32,689 nucleotides of DNA, from assembly GCA_009775355.1 (NCBI GenBank), contig VSPN01000032.1, positions 1 to 32,689 of the forward strand, given 5' to 3'. Under the pieces are notes generated by a model. It did not search any database, was not told the origin of the DNA, and saw nothing but the letters and a program-made list of their open reading frames with translations. Of the stretch, positions 1-7,859 are shown one piece after another. This DNA is from Muribaculaceae bacterium. GTDB lineage: Bacteria > Bacteroidota > Bacteroidia > Bacteroidales > Muribaculaceae. The position numbers were made by a program, and so were the translations under genes. Within the stretch, counting starts at the first letter, position 1; every line of letters begins with the position of its first letter.

Positions 1-6
1 AAATAC

Positions 7-55
7 AAAAAGTAAGCCCAACTTCTGCCGTTCAGGAAGTTGGACTCGCCTTTTT
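7..55 (-). terminator. Hairpin terminator beyond the MBL-fold gene
   Basis: Positions 16-25 and 36-45 pair as a 10-bp stem (one G-U when read on the minus strand) around a 10-nt loop. The run of five A at 7-11 becomes a U-rich tail for minus-strand transcripts, and five T at 51-55 could serve plus-strand transcripts. It lies about 90 nt past the stop of the minus-strand MBL-fold gene. It may act in both directions if a plus-strand gene ends just outside the window. Confidence 0.55.
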
Positions 56-132
56 ATGGTTTAGCGGACAGTAATAACTTTTTATCGTTTGAATTTGAAC
101 GCTTGCCTGATGATCTTACGCTCTTCGTGTCT

Positions 133-1137
133 CTAACGGAACACGAACCAGCGTGTCGGATCGAAGCGGGGAAGAGCCATCAGCTGGACGTCGGCACTTC
201 GGTCGGCAAGGGTCTCCTCGGCGTTGCCGACAGTCAGTCCGCGTGTTTCCAGCGCGTCGCGCACCTCTTTGAGTGCCTTGGCCGGAGTGTTGTTGTCCTT
301 GCTGAGATGACAGAGGAAGATGTATTTAAGCGAGGGATTGACGATCTCGCCCAGAAAGGCGGCTGTGTCGCGGTTGTCGAGATGTCCGTTGCCGGCGCGT
401 ATGCGGGCCTTCAGATACTCCGGATATCGCCCAAGCCGCAACATGTCGGAATCATAGTTGGCCTCGATGACAAGATAGTTGGCGAGGCTCATGTAGTGGC
501 GGGCGCGGTCGGTGACGGCACCGAGGTCGGTGGCGAGCACAAAGCGGTGTCCCTCGAAGTCTATTGAGAATCCCATGTTGTCAGATCCGTCATGCGGAAC
601 ATCGAACGCCGTGATCTCCATGTCGGCCACCTTGAAGGGAATCTCCTTGAATATCGGCGTGTGATAGTCTTTGATACGGCGCGATATGCTGTGGAGGCGC
701 AGGAGGCCGTTGAGCACGCGGGGGGTACAATAGAGCGAGAGATGCCGGTTGTTGCGCAGGAGATTGTATGAATAGCGCACATGGTCGCTGTGGTCGTGAG
801 TGAGAATCAGAGCCTTGACATATCGCATCGGCACACCGTGCTCTCGGAGGATATCCTCGATCACGTCGGCGCGGATGCCGGCGTCGATCACCACTCCCCC
901 TTTTTCGTTGCCGACATAGCAACTGTTTCCGCTCGATCCCGATGCGAACGATATGTAATTGAGGCGGCGGCGGCGCGACGCCATATCAGCCTCGTGATCA
1001 GCCTTGCCGATACTCAGATCCGAGACGGAGACATGCGTGTCGTCAGAGCCCGCATGTGTATCTTCATTTCCGTCCCATTCCTCAAACGGCAGTTCCGGCT
1101 GGTTTCCGAATGTTATCTTCTTTCCTGTCTGTCTCAT
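133..1137 (-). CDS. MBL-fold metallo-hydrolase (WalJ/YycJ-like)
   Basis: This is a metallo-beta-lactamase-fold hydrolase of the group that includes YycJ/WalJ, probably a cytoplasmic metal-dependent phosphodiesterase or nuclease; its substrate cannot be read from sequence. The core opens with the ISFASGSSGN strand seen in this group. It carries the THDHSDH metal motif, a later DVPHDG histidine, the ATDLG aspartate and a C-terminal LCHLS histidine, so the binuclear metal site looks complete. The ATG at 1137 gives 334 residues and a 16-nt gap after the upstream methyltransferase. An upstream in-frame ATG at 1203 would overlap that gene by 50 nt. A third ATG at 984 would remove a low-complexity acidic N-terminal stretch of about 50 residues and give a protein closer to usual family length. 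It is probably co-transcribed with the RsmI-like gene. Confidence 0.85.
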   Translation of the reverse strand: MRQTGKKITFGNQPELPFEEWDGNEDTHAGSDDTHVSVSDLSIGKADHEADMASRRRRLNYISFASGSSGNSCYVGNEKGGVVIDAGIRADVIEDILREHGVPMRYVKALILTHDHSDHVRYSYNLLRNNRHLSLYCTPRVLNGLLRLHSISRRIKDYHTPIFKEIPFKVADMEITAFDVPHDGSDNMGFSIDFEGHRFVLATDLGAVTDRARHYMSLANYLVIEANYDSDMLRLGRYPEYLKARIRAGNGHLDNRDTAAFLGEIVNPSLKYIFLCHLSKDNNTPAKALKEVRDALETRGLTVGNAEETLADRSADVQLMALPRFDPTRWFVFR

Positions 1138-1153
1138 ATGGCTGTCCACGCCG

Positions 1154-1870
1154 TCACTGTCGGTGGATAAGGAATATTGCCGGCCGCTTGTCGTAGTCGG
1201 CATTTACGTTTTTCCATTTCGAGGCAGGGAGGGTGATTATGGATTCCCGGTCGGGATCCGTTATGTCGCACGCCACGCATAGCAGCGTGTCGGGACGCAG
1301 AGCGGAGGAGAGGAATCGGATCATGCGGTTGTTGCGGTAGGGAGTCTCGATGAAAATCTGAGTCTGCCCGAGGCGCGCGCACCGGTTTTCGAGTTCCTTG
1401 ACGGCGCGGTGACGTTCATCGTCCTTGATCGGCAGGTATCCGTTGAACGCGAATCCCTGGCCGTTGAATCCCGAGGCCATCAGCGACATCAGGATGCTCG
1501 ACGGCCCGACAAGAGGCACCACCTTCAGCCCCTCACGCTGGGCAATGGCCACGACCGCCGCACCCGGATCGGCTACAGCCGGACATCCGGCCTCGCTCAT
1601 CACTCCTACGGGCTCGCCGCGCCTCAGCGCGTCGAGATAGCCGGCTATGTCGCGCTCCGACGTGTGGCCGTTAAGTTCATGAAACGTGCACTCATCGATC
1701 GGGAAAGTCCTGTCCCAGCGGCGCAGACAACGCCTGGCAGTGCGGAGATTCTCAACCACAAACGTGCGTATATCCCTGACAACATGAACATTCCCGGACG
1801 GGATGGTCATTTCAGACTCTCCCGCCCCGATCTCCACAGGTATAAGATACAACGCCGCTTGAATTTGCAT
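1154..1870 (-). CDS. RsmI-like SAM-dependent methyltransferase (tetrapyrrole methylase fold)
   Basis: The 238-residue protein has the tetrapyrrole-methylase fold of the RsmI family, whose best-known member 2'-O-methylates C1402 of 16S rRNA. Visible marks are LYLIPVEIG at the N-terminus (LYLVPTPIGN in RsmI), MSEAGCPAVADPG (the ISDAGTPLISDPG SAM loop), VPLVGPSSILMSLMASGF and FIETPYRNNRM. The VEIGAG variant of the first motif and the ACDITDP segment suggest the diverged Bacteroidetes branch rather than canonical RsmI, so the exact target is uncertain. Start at 1870 keeps the first beta strand intact. A TAATTTTG box lies only four bases upstream of this start, so the mRNA may be leaderless or nearly so. 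It leads an operon with the MBL-fold gene. Confidence 0.85.
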   Translation of the reverse strand: MQIQAALYLIPVEIGAGESEMTIPSGNVHVVRDIRTFVVENLRTARRCLRRWDRTFPIDECTFHELNGHTSERDIAGYLDALRRGEPVGVMSEAGCPAVADPGAAVVAIAQREGLKVVPLVGPSSILMSLMASGFNGQGFAFNGYLPIKDDERHRAVKELENRCARLGQTQIFIETPYRNNRMIRFLSSALRPDTLLCVACDITDPDRESIITLPASKWKNVNADYDKRPAIFLIHRQ

Positions 1871-1874
1871 ATCA

Positions 1875-1882
1875 CAAAATTA
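1875..1882 (-). promoter_or_regulatory. Bacteroidetes -7 box for the RsmI-like gene
   Basis: On the minus strand this reads TAATTTTG, a perfect TAnnTTTG match. It ends four bases from the start codon at 1870, placing the predicted transcript start at or next to the ATG. Confidence 0.5.
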
Positions 1883-1975
1883 CAAAAAACTTTCCTCTTA
1901 AGCAAACGCACCGCCGTGCAAGCCTGTGACAACACATCCATATCGCGCACACTATGTGCGGGGTTGCTTATGCGG

Positions 1976-2006
1976 TTGGTGTCGTGACTTTTTTTTGCTA
2001 ATTTTG
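1976..2006 (+). promoter_or_regulatory. Bacteroidetes promoter upstream of the palindromic element and NSUN gene
   Basis: TTG at 1976-1978 and TAATTTTG at 1999-2006 are separated by 20 bp, the usual spacing for the Bacteroidetes -33/-7 promoter. It points right. A small leader hairpin (TTCCCC and GGGGAA, 2009-2027) follows directly. Transcription from here must cross the palindromic element at 2039-2239 to reach the methyltransferase gene at 2241. Confidence 0.6.
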
Positions 2007-2038
2007 TATTCCCCCAACCAAGGGGAAGGATCATGCTT

Positions 2039-2239
2039 AGAAGTTGTTTAAACTAATTTTAATTTTAATGGAAAGATATATTAATATTTTGGAGCAGATT
2101 GGGCCTGTCGAAGAGGCACCAACCTCTCGGTTGGTGCCGATGAGAGAAGCCAAAGATGCCCAAAAGATTAATAAAGATTGCCATTAAGAAACAATTTTAG
2201 ACACTTCTTAGGTTTCGTAAATTAGTTTAACCAACTTCT
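2039..2239. mobile_element. MITE-like imperfect palindrome with 21-bp terminal inverted repeats
   Basis: The ends 2039-2059 and 2219-2239 are inverted copies with one mismatch. Nested inside are TTAATGG (2065-2071, inverted at 2181-2187), a 13-bp pair with one mismatch (2080-2092 and 2160-2172), and a perfect 10-bp hairpin with a TCTC loop (2115-2138). The whole 201 bp can therefore fold as one long interrupted hairpin. The right arm is longer than the left and contains a second end-like sequence near 2200-2211. No transposase is present. A 39-codon ORF (2068-2187) runs through it but is largely made of the repeat arms, so I do not call it a gene. No clear target duplication is visible. A structured leader is the main alternative. 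Confidence 0.6.
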
Positions 2240-2240
2240 T

Positions 2241-3482
2241 ATGTTGCCAGAAGGATTTCTTGATGAAATAAATGCTTTGCCCGGAATCGACACAGCCGCC
2301 TTCGCAGCCGCGATGTCGGGCACTCCCGAAGTGAGTTTCAAGATCAACCGCCGCAAGTGCGCCGATGCCGCCGATGCCGGATACCCCGGCGCCGAACGCG
2401 TCAGATGGTGTCCGTCGGGCTTTTATCTGGCCAAACGCCCGCAGTTTACGCTCAACCCGCTTCTGCATGCCGGAGTTTTCTATGTGCAGGAAGCCTCCTC
2501 GATGATCCATGAAGCCATTGTGGCGGAACTGTTCAGAAAATATAATCTGCCGCAAAAGGGAATCGCCCTCGACCTCTGCGCCGCTCCCGGCGGAAAGACC
2601 ACTTCGATGATAAACGCCCTTCCCGACGGGTACACTGTGGTTGCTAACGAAGTCATGCCGCAGCGTGCGAAGATACTGCGCGAGAATCTTCTCAAATGGG
2701 GATATCCCGACATTCTTGCCACATGCTCGCAGACGTCTGTCTATGCCGAAGCGGGAGAAGCCTTTGATATAGTGGCCGTCGACGCCCCATGCTCGGGAGA
2801 AGGCATGATGCGCAAGGATGAGACTGCGGCGGCGCAATGGAGTCCGAGGCTTGTCGCACAGTGCGCCGCGCTGCAGCGCGAGATTCTTGACAATGCCGTG
2901 GCCGCCCTCCGGCCCGGAGGTTTCCTTATTTACTCTACCTGCACGTTCAACCGCACTGAAAATGAAGAGAACGCAGAGTGGCTCGCCGGACGGCACGGAC
3001 TTGAACCGATCGACATGGAGTTTCCTGCCGAATGGGGCATCGCTACGGGCATAGGATGCGACATGCCGGTCATGCGGTTCATGCCCCACGTGACACGCGG
3101 AGAGGGGCTTTTTGCCGCAGTGCTGCGCAAACCTGGCGAACCGCACCCGCAATCAGACCGGAAGGCACTCGCATTTCTGCGCAAGAAAGCGCGCGTGATC
3201 CTTGACGGCATACCTACAGTCTCCCTGAAAGGAAAAATCGAGATACCGGCTTCGGAATGGGCTCTTTCCACCGCCTTCCCCTCGGGCCGCTACCCGGTGG
3301 CCGAACTCGACGAAGCGACCGCACTGAGTTATCTGCGCCACGAGGCGATACGCCTCGACGCCGACGCTCCGCGCGGATTCACGGTGGTGACCTGCAAAGG
3401 CCATCGGCTCGGGTTCGTCAAGAACATCGGCAACCGCGCCAACAACCTCTATCCCGCCGAATGGCGTATACGCAATCTGTAA
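2241..3482 (+). CDS. RsmF/NSUN-type RNA (cytosine-5-)-methyltransferase
   Basis: This 413-residue cytoplasmic enzyme should transfer a methyl group from SAM to C5 of a cytosine in rRNA (RsmF/YebU branch) or tRNA. Motif I is DLCAAPGGKT at residues 111-120. The catalytic motif IV is DAPCSGEG with Cys184, and motif VI is YSTCT with Cys234, so both cysteines of the NSUN mechanism are present. The N-terminal NSUN_N-like segment includes KINRRK and the QEASSM motif. The last ~130 residues form the usual RsmF C-terminal region ending in a PUA-like segment (GHRLGFVKNIGNRANNLYP). Its ATG lies one base after the right end of the palindromic element, so the element supplies the whole immediate 5' untranslated region. 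The copper ATPase starts 13 nt after its stop. Confidence 0.92.
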   Translation: MLPEGFLDEINALPGIDTAAFAAAMSGTPEVSFKINRRKCADAADAGYPGAERVRWCPSGFYLAKRPQFTLNPLLHAGVFYVQEASSMIHEAIVAELFRKYNLPQKGIALDLCAAPGGKTTSMINALPDGYTVVANEVMPQRAKILRENLLKWGYPDILATCSQTSVYAEAGEAFDIVAVDAPCSGEGMMRKDETAAAQWSPRLVAQCAALQREILDNAVAALRPGGFLIYSTCTFNRTENEENAEWLAGRHGLEPIDMEFPAEWGIATGIGCDMPVMRFMPHVTRGEGLFAAVLRKPGEPHPQSDRKALAFLRKKARVILDGIPTVSLKGKIEIPASEWALSTAFPSGRYPVAELDEATALSYLRHEAIRLDADAPRGFTVVTCKGHRLGFVKNIGNRANNLYPAEWRIRNL

Positions 3483-3495
3483 CAGGCTACCACAC

Positions 3496-5697
3496 ATGGG
3501 AAAACAGAATTCTGTCAAAGAGACATTTCCGGTCACCGGCATGATGTGCGCCGTGTGCGCCGGAACTGTTCAGAAGACCCTCGCCTCGCTCCCCGGAGTG
3601 ACAGAAGCCGACGTCAACTTCGCTACCGGTTCGGCCACAGTGACATGGAATCCGTCTGTCACTTCTCCCGACGCCATGCGACACGCCCTCGACGAGGCCG
3701 GCTATGTGCTTATAGCCGAGAGCGACGAGGCGCGCGCCGACGCCGAGAGAGAACGGCGTGAGGCCGCCGAATACCGACGCATGCGCCTCCGTGTGATCGC
3801 GGCCTGGATTCTGTCGCTGCCGGTGGCGGCGCTCTGCATGGCGCATTTCCACTTCCCCGGCGAGGAGTGGGCATATATGTTTCTCACCCTGACGGTAATG
3901 CTCTATTGCGGAGCCGGATTCTTCAGACGCGGTTTCCGCAGTCTTGCCTCCAAAGCGCCGACAATGGATACTCTTGTCGCCATTTCTACATCTGTAAGTT
4001 TCCTTTTCTCTGCATTCAACACAGTCTTCCCCGAAGTGATGACCTCGCGCGGCCACACCGCCGACATGTATTACGAGGGAGCGGCGATGATCATAACGTT
4101 CGTGCTCACCGGCAAACTGATGGAAATGCGTTCGCGCCGCGGCACGGGTGCCGCGCTCCGCGCACTGACCGGACTCCAGCCGAAGACAGCACTTGTGGCC
4201 GGAGCCGACGGCGAATTCCGCGAGACCGAGGTGAGCCTGATCAAGACCGGAATGCTTGTGTCCGTGCGTCCGGGAGAACGAATCCCAGTCGACGGGACAG
4301 TGACGTCTGGACTCAGCGCTGTCGACGAAAGCATGCTTACCGGCGAGCCGGAACGTGTGGAGAAGACACCCGGATGCACCGTAACAGCCGGGACACTCAA
4401 TGGCACCGGCACGCTGACCGTCCGCGCCGACAGCGTGGGGGTCGACACCGAACTTGCCCGTATCGTCAGAACAGTGCGCGAAGCACAGGGATCGAAAGCT
4501 CCTGTGCAGCGTCTGGTCGACCGCATCAGCGCGTGGTTCGTCCCGACAGTCATAGCGGTCGCGGTCATCACATTCGCGGCATGGGAAATCATATCGGGCG
4601 ACACAGCCCGCGCACTCGTGTGCGCGGTGTCGGTGCTGGTCATAGCCTGCCCCTGCGCGCTCGGACTCGCCACCCCCACGGCCATCATGGTCGGAATCGG
4701 CCGCGGAGCGCGCCGTGGCATCCTCGTCAGAGACGCCTCGGCTCTCGAACTGCTTGACAAGACAGACATTGTCGTGCTCGACAAGACGGGCACAATAACA
4801 TCAGGTCATCCTGTAGTAAGCGATGCAGTCTGGGAGTCCGACGCCGATATCATTAAATACTCCGCTGCCGCATACGGAGCGGAACTCAGATCGACACATC
4901 CTCTGGCCGAAGCTCTTTGCTCATATTTCCAGTCTCTCGAAATCACGGCAGCCGAACCCGACAGTTTTGAATATACCCCCGGCAAAGGAATGATTTTCAA
5001 GACTTCAGGTACAACATTCAGCCTTGGAGGAGCTGATCTTGCAGACAAACCGGAGTCTCACATCGACCGCGCAGCCCAAAACTGGCTTGCCGAGGGAGCC
5101 GGAGTCGTGGTTCTATCGTCAGGAGGCGAGGCTGTTGCCGCATTTAAGGTGGCCGACTCTCTGCAGCCCGGCATAAGAGAGACCATCGATAGACTCCGCA
5201 GGAACGGACGCGAGGTCATTCTGCTTACGGGTGACCGCGAGGCAACGGCCCGGCATATCGCCTCGCTCGCGGGCATAACCAAAGTCCGAGCAGAGGCAAT
5301 GCCCGATGACAAATACCGGTTTGTGGCCGCACTGCGCAATGAGGGACACACTGTGGCCATGGCCGGCGACGGCATCAACGACGCCGAGGCTCTTGCCGAA
5401 GCCGATGTGTCTGTCGCGATGGGAGGAGGCAGCGACATAGCCATAGAGGTCGCACAGCTGACTCTCGTCGGAGGCCGGATCTCGGCTCTTCCCGAGGCGT
5501 TCGCGCTCTCACGAAAGACAATACGCATCATCAAAGAGAATCTTTTCTGGGCGTTTGTTTATAATGTGACGGGCATTCCGCTCGCCGCAGGCGTCCTGGC
5601 ATCAGCAGGCTTCCTGCTGACGCCGATGTTCGCATCTGCGGCGATGGCTCTCTCGTCGGTGTGCGTGGTGGCAAACTCGCTGCGTCTGCAGAAATAG
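3496..5697 (+). CDS. copA: Copper-type P1B ATPase (heavy-metal exporter)
   Basis: This 733-residue inner-membrane ATPase probably pumps Cu(I) out of the cytoplasm. One N-terminal HMA domain carries the metal-binding pair Cys18-x-x-Cys21 (MMCAVC). The actuator domain has TGEP at 282-285. The transmembrane metal site is CPC (Cys385, Cys387) within ACPCALGLATPTA. The phosphorylated Asp429 lies in DKTGT. The nucleotide domain has the THPLA histidine-proline pair typical of P1B pumps and GDGINDA near 624. The C-terminal helices contain YN (FVYNVTG) and MALSS, the extra metal-site residues of the Cu(I)-specific P1B-1 class, which supports copper over zinc or cadmium. Length and order match CopA. 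A small HMA protein follows 54 nt downstream. No metal-responsive regulator is visible nearby. Confidence 0.93.
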   Translation: MGKQNSVKETFPVTGMMCAVCAGTVQKTLASLPGVTEADVNFATGSATVTWNPSVTSPDAMRHALDEAGYVLIAESDEARADAERERREAAEYRRMRLRVIAAWILSLPVAALCMAHFHFPGEEWAYMFLTLTVMLYCGAGFFRRGFRSLASKAPTMDTLVAISTSVSFLFSAFNTVFPEVMTSRGHTADMYYEGAAMIITFVLTGKLMEMRSRRGTGAALRALTGLQPKTALVAGADGEFRETEVSLIKTGMLVSVRPGERIPVDGTVTSGLSAVDESMLTGEPERVEKTPGCTVTAGTLNGTGTLTVRADSVGVDTELARIVRTVREAQGSKAPVQRLVDRISAWFVPTVIAVAVITFAAWEIISGDTARALVCAVSVLVIACPCALGLATPTAIMVGIGRGARRGILVRDASALELLDKTDIVVLDKTGTITSGHPVVSDAVWESDADIIKYSAAAYGAELRSTHPLAEALCSYFQSLEITAAEPDSFEYTPGKGMIFKTSGTTFSLGGADLADKPESHIDRAAQNWLAEGAGVVVLSSGGEAVAAFKVADSLQPGIRETIDRLRRNGREVILLTGDREATARHIASLAGITKVRAEAMPDDKYRFVAALRNEGHTVAMAGDGINDAEALAEADVSVAMGGGSDIAIEVAQLTLVGGRISALPEAFALSRKTIRIIKENLFWAFVYNVTGIPLAAGVLASAGFLLTPMFASAAMALSSVCVVANSLRLQK

Positions 5698-5751
5698 TTA
5701 TACTCCACCGACCGTTATCTACTCATAAACTTTTTAACAGAATCACAAATT

Positions 5752-5976
5752 ATGAAATTCAAGACAAATGCGAAATGCGCAGGATGCAGTTCCGCGATAA
5801 TCAAAGCTGTGAGTGCGAAATTCCCCGATGCGGAGTGGAACCTCGACCTCGACACCGCCGACAAGATTCTCGAAGCGCACGGCATACCGGAGAACGCAGA
5901 GACCGCCGCCATTGTGGAAAAGACACTTGAGGAAACCGGATTCAAGGGAAACTGGCTTCCCGGCACAGGATATTGA
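5752..5976 (+). CDS. Small HMA-domain protein, putative copper chaperone
   Basis: This 74-residue protein consists of a single heavy-metal-associated domain. It has the CxxC pair Cys9 and Cys12 in KCAGCSSAI, followed by an Asp-rich strand and a TGF near the C-terminus that matches the end of the ferredoxin-like fold. Its position right after copA suggests it delivers Cu(I) to the pump or buffers it in the cytoplasm (context inference). The segment between the two halves (IPENAETAAIVEKTL) is less like CopZ and resembles short HMA proteins annotated only as heavy-metal-associated domain proteins in Bacteroidetes. The stop codon overlaps the TTG start of the next gene. Confidence 0.85.
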   Translation: MKFKTNAKCAGCSSAIIKAVSAKFPDAEWNLDLDTADKILEAHGIPENAETAAIVEKTLEETGFKGNWLPGTGY

Positions 5977-6716
5977 CCGTGGTTCAGAACAAAACTGCGG
6001 AAAAATGGAACGACCGCACGGAGCTGCTGATCGGCTCCGGGGGAGTCGCGCGTCTTGCCGGCGCACGCGTGTTTGTGGCCGGCGTCGGCGGCGTGGGAGG
6101 ATATGCTGCGGAGATGCTTGCCCGCAGCGGGACCGGACACCTCACCCTTGTGGACGCCGACTGCGTGTCGGTGACCAACCTCAACCGACAGCTGATCGCG
6201 ACGATACCCGACATAGGCCGGCAGAAGACAGAACTGTTTCGCGAGCGGTTTCTCTCCATCAACCCGGCCATAGACGTGCTCGCGGTGAGCGACTTCATAA
6301 CGCCCGACAACGTAGCGGCACTTCTTGAGCCCGGATATGACTACATCGTAGACTGCATTGACACGGTTGCGCCGAAAGTCGCACTTCTCGCCTACTGCCT
6401 GCACAACCGCATACCGGTCATATCCTCGATGGGAGCAGGAGGGCGTCTCGATCCGACAAAGGCGGGCTACACCGACCTGTGGGAGACTCGCGAGGACGGA
6501 CTTGCCCGCGCGGTGCGGCAACGGCTTAAGAAACTCGGCCTGCGCCGCCCGTTGCGCGTGGTGGCAAGTTCGGAAGCTCCGCGCACCGGAGCGGTGATAG
6601 CCCTCGACGAGCGCAACAAGCGGAGTTCATACGGCACCCTCGCCACTATCCCCTCTCTCTTCGGCATTCTTCTCGCCAGCAAAGTTATAAACGACCTGAC
6701 AAGCCCGCACAAATGA
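5973..6716 (+). CDS. tcdA: ThiF-family tRNA threonylcarbamoyladenosine dehydratase
   Basis: This E1-like, ATP-dependent enzyme is predicted to cyclise t6A at position 37 of ANN-decoding tRNAs to ct6A. The adenylate-binding glycine motif GVGGVGGY lies at residues 37-44. It is followed by LVDADCVSVTNLNRQ (the D-x-D and N-x-N-R-Q nucleotide-binding residues) and by DCIDTVAPK and SSMGAGGRLDPT, both typical of TcdA/CsdL. The 247-residue length fits. No ATG is available near the start. The first possible codon is TTG at 5973, whose last two bases belong to the TGA of the HMA gene, and GTG at 5979 is the alternative. Both keep the RTELLIG segment. The end overlaps lolD by four bases. Confidence 0.88.
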   Translation: MTVVQNKTAEKWNDRTELLIGSGGVARLAGARVFVAGVGGVGGYAAEMLARSGTGHLTLVDADCVSVTNLNRQLIATIPDIGRQKTELFRERFLSINPAIDVLAVSDFITPDNVAALLEPGYDYIVDCIDTVAPKVALLAYCLHNRIPVISSMGAGGRLDPTKAGYTDLWETREDGLARAVRQRLKKLGLRRPLRVVASSEAPRTGAVIALDERNKRSSYGTLATIPSLFGILLASKVINDLTSPHK

Positions 6717-7363
6717 TCGAACTAAGAAACATATGCAAATCATACGGCAGTCTGGCCGTGCTCTCGGATGTCAGCCTGACCGTAGGGAACAACGAGATAA
6801 TCACCATCGTCGGCCCGAGCGGGGCCGGAAAGACCACGCTGCTGCAGATTGCCGGCTCTCTCGACCGCCCCGACAGCGGCAAGGTGATATATGACGGCAC
6901 CGACCTGTCGGGTCTCAACGACCGCAGACTGTCGGAGTTCCGCAACCGCAACATCGGATTCATCTTCCAGTTCCACCAGCTTCTTCCGGAATTCACCGCA
7001 GTCGAGAACGCCGCCATGCCGGCACTGATAGCCGGCTTGCCCCGCCGGAAAGCGTTCGACAAGGCATCGGAACTCCTCGACATGCTTGGCCTCGGCGAGA
7101 GACTGCGCCACAAGCCGTCGGAGATGTCGGGAGGCGAACGGCAGCGGACGGCAGTGGCACGCGCCCTTATAAATGACCCGCGTGTCGTTTTCGCCGACGA
7201 ACCGACCGGAAGCCTCGACTCGCGCAACCGCGACGAGATCCGCTCCCTTATGGCCGATCTGCGCCAACGCCTCGGACAGACATTCGTGATCGTCACCCAT
7301 GACCCGTCTGTGAGCGAGATCGCCGACCGGATCATCCACATGGCCGACGGCCGCATTCTCTGA
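6713..7363 (+). CDS. lolD: LolD-like ABC transporter ATP-binding protein
   Basis: This 216-residue ATPase resembles LolD, which powers release of lipoproteins from the inner membrane. Walker A is GPSGAGKT at 34-41, the Q-loop lies in FIFQFHQLLPEFTA, the signature is SGGERQR from 139, Walker B is VVFADEPTG with Asp162-Glu163, and the switch histidine is in VTHD. The FQFHQLLPEFTAVEN and LDSRN stretches are typical of the LolD/MacB/FtsE group. No membrane partner is adjacent; in many Bacteroidetes the LolD ATPase is encoded away from LolC/E, so MacB-type or other partners remain possible. It overlaps tcdA by four bases (ATGA), indicating translational coupling. Confidence 0.85.
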   Translation: MIELRNICKSYGSLAVLSDVSLTVGNNEIITIVGPSGAGKTTLLQIAGSLDRPDSGKVIYDGTDLSGLNDRRLSEFRNRNIGFIFQFHQLLPEFTAVENAAMPALIAGLPRRKAFDKASELLDMLGLGERLRHKPSEMSGGERQRTAVARALINDPRVVFADEPTGSLDSRNRDEIRSLMADLRQRLGQTFVIVTHDPSVSEIADRIIHMADGRIL

Positions 7364-7462
7364 CAGACCCGCAAAGAGGCCGGCCGGGAGCGGAGAAATC
7401 AGTTGTACAATTCAGACCACACTATTGTAAAAAACCGATTTGCGAAATACAGGATTTTTCGT

Positions 7463-7470
7463 TATCTTCG
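7463..7470 (+). promoter_or_regulatory. Probable -7 box for the DUF3467-cysS pair
   Basis: TATCTTCG matches TAnnTTTG at all but one position and lies about 97 bp before the DUF3467 start, at the right place to begin a new transcript after lolD. Confidence 0.35.
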
Positions 7471-7566
7471 CAATCGGAATAAACAAACATGCGGCTTGCC
7501 GCAGACACAATCAACCACAGGAGTATTAGACGAATTGCCATATACTCTGTAAAACACTAATTCAAA

Positions 7567-7851
7567 ATGGAAAATAAAGAAAACCAGAACCAGCTTCAGA
7601 TCCAGCTCCGTCCCGAACTTGCAGACGGCAAATATACAAACCTCGCGATGATCGGCCACAGCGGCAGCGAATTTCTGATCGACTTCATCTTCGCAGCTCC
7701 CGGCATGCCCCAGGCTCCGGTCGTAAGCCGTGTCATCATGAGCCCCGAGAACGCCAAGAAACTCCTCTTCGCCCTCACTGACAATGTGAAGAAGTATGAG
7801 GCTCAGTTCGGCGAAATCTCTCCGCGCAACGGCAAGATCGGCAACAACTGA
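7567..7851 (+). CDS. DUF3467 family protein
   Basis: This 94-residue soluble protein of unknown function belongs to DUF3467. The family marks are LQIQLRPELADGKYTNLAMIGHSGSEFLIDFIFAAPG, the RVIMSP turn, and a C-terminal amphipathic helix (NAKKLLFALTDNVKKYEAQFGEI). Family members are small and single-domain; I know of no established biochemical role. It starts eight bases before cysS with no terminator between them, so the two are probably co-transcribed. Confidence 0.85.
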   Translation: MENKENQNQLQIQLRPELADGKYTNLAMIGHSGSEFLIDFIFAAPGMPQAPVVSRVIMSPENAKKLLFALTDNVKKYEAQFGEISPRNGKIGNN

Positions 7852-7859
7852 CAAAACTC

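Noticed and set aside
40..567. 175-codon plus-strand open frame opposite the MBL-fold gene
   Set aside because: It is fully antisense to a recognisable enzyme and resembles no family.
2068..2187. 39-codon ORF inside the palindromic element
   Set aside because: Most of it consists of the element's inverted repeat arms, and its start and stop lie in the same TTAATGG repeat pair. No independent sign of coding.
2208..3152. 314-codon minus-strand frame opposite the NSUN gene
   Set aside because: Shadow frame from high GC third positions. The plus strand has all methyltransferase motifs.
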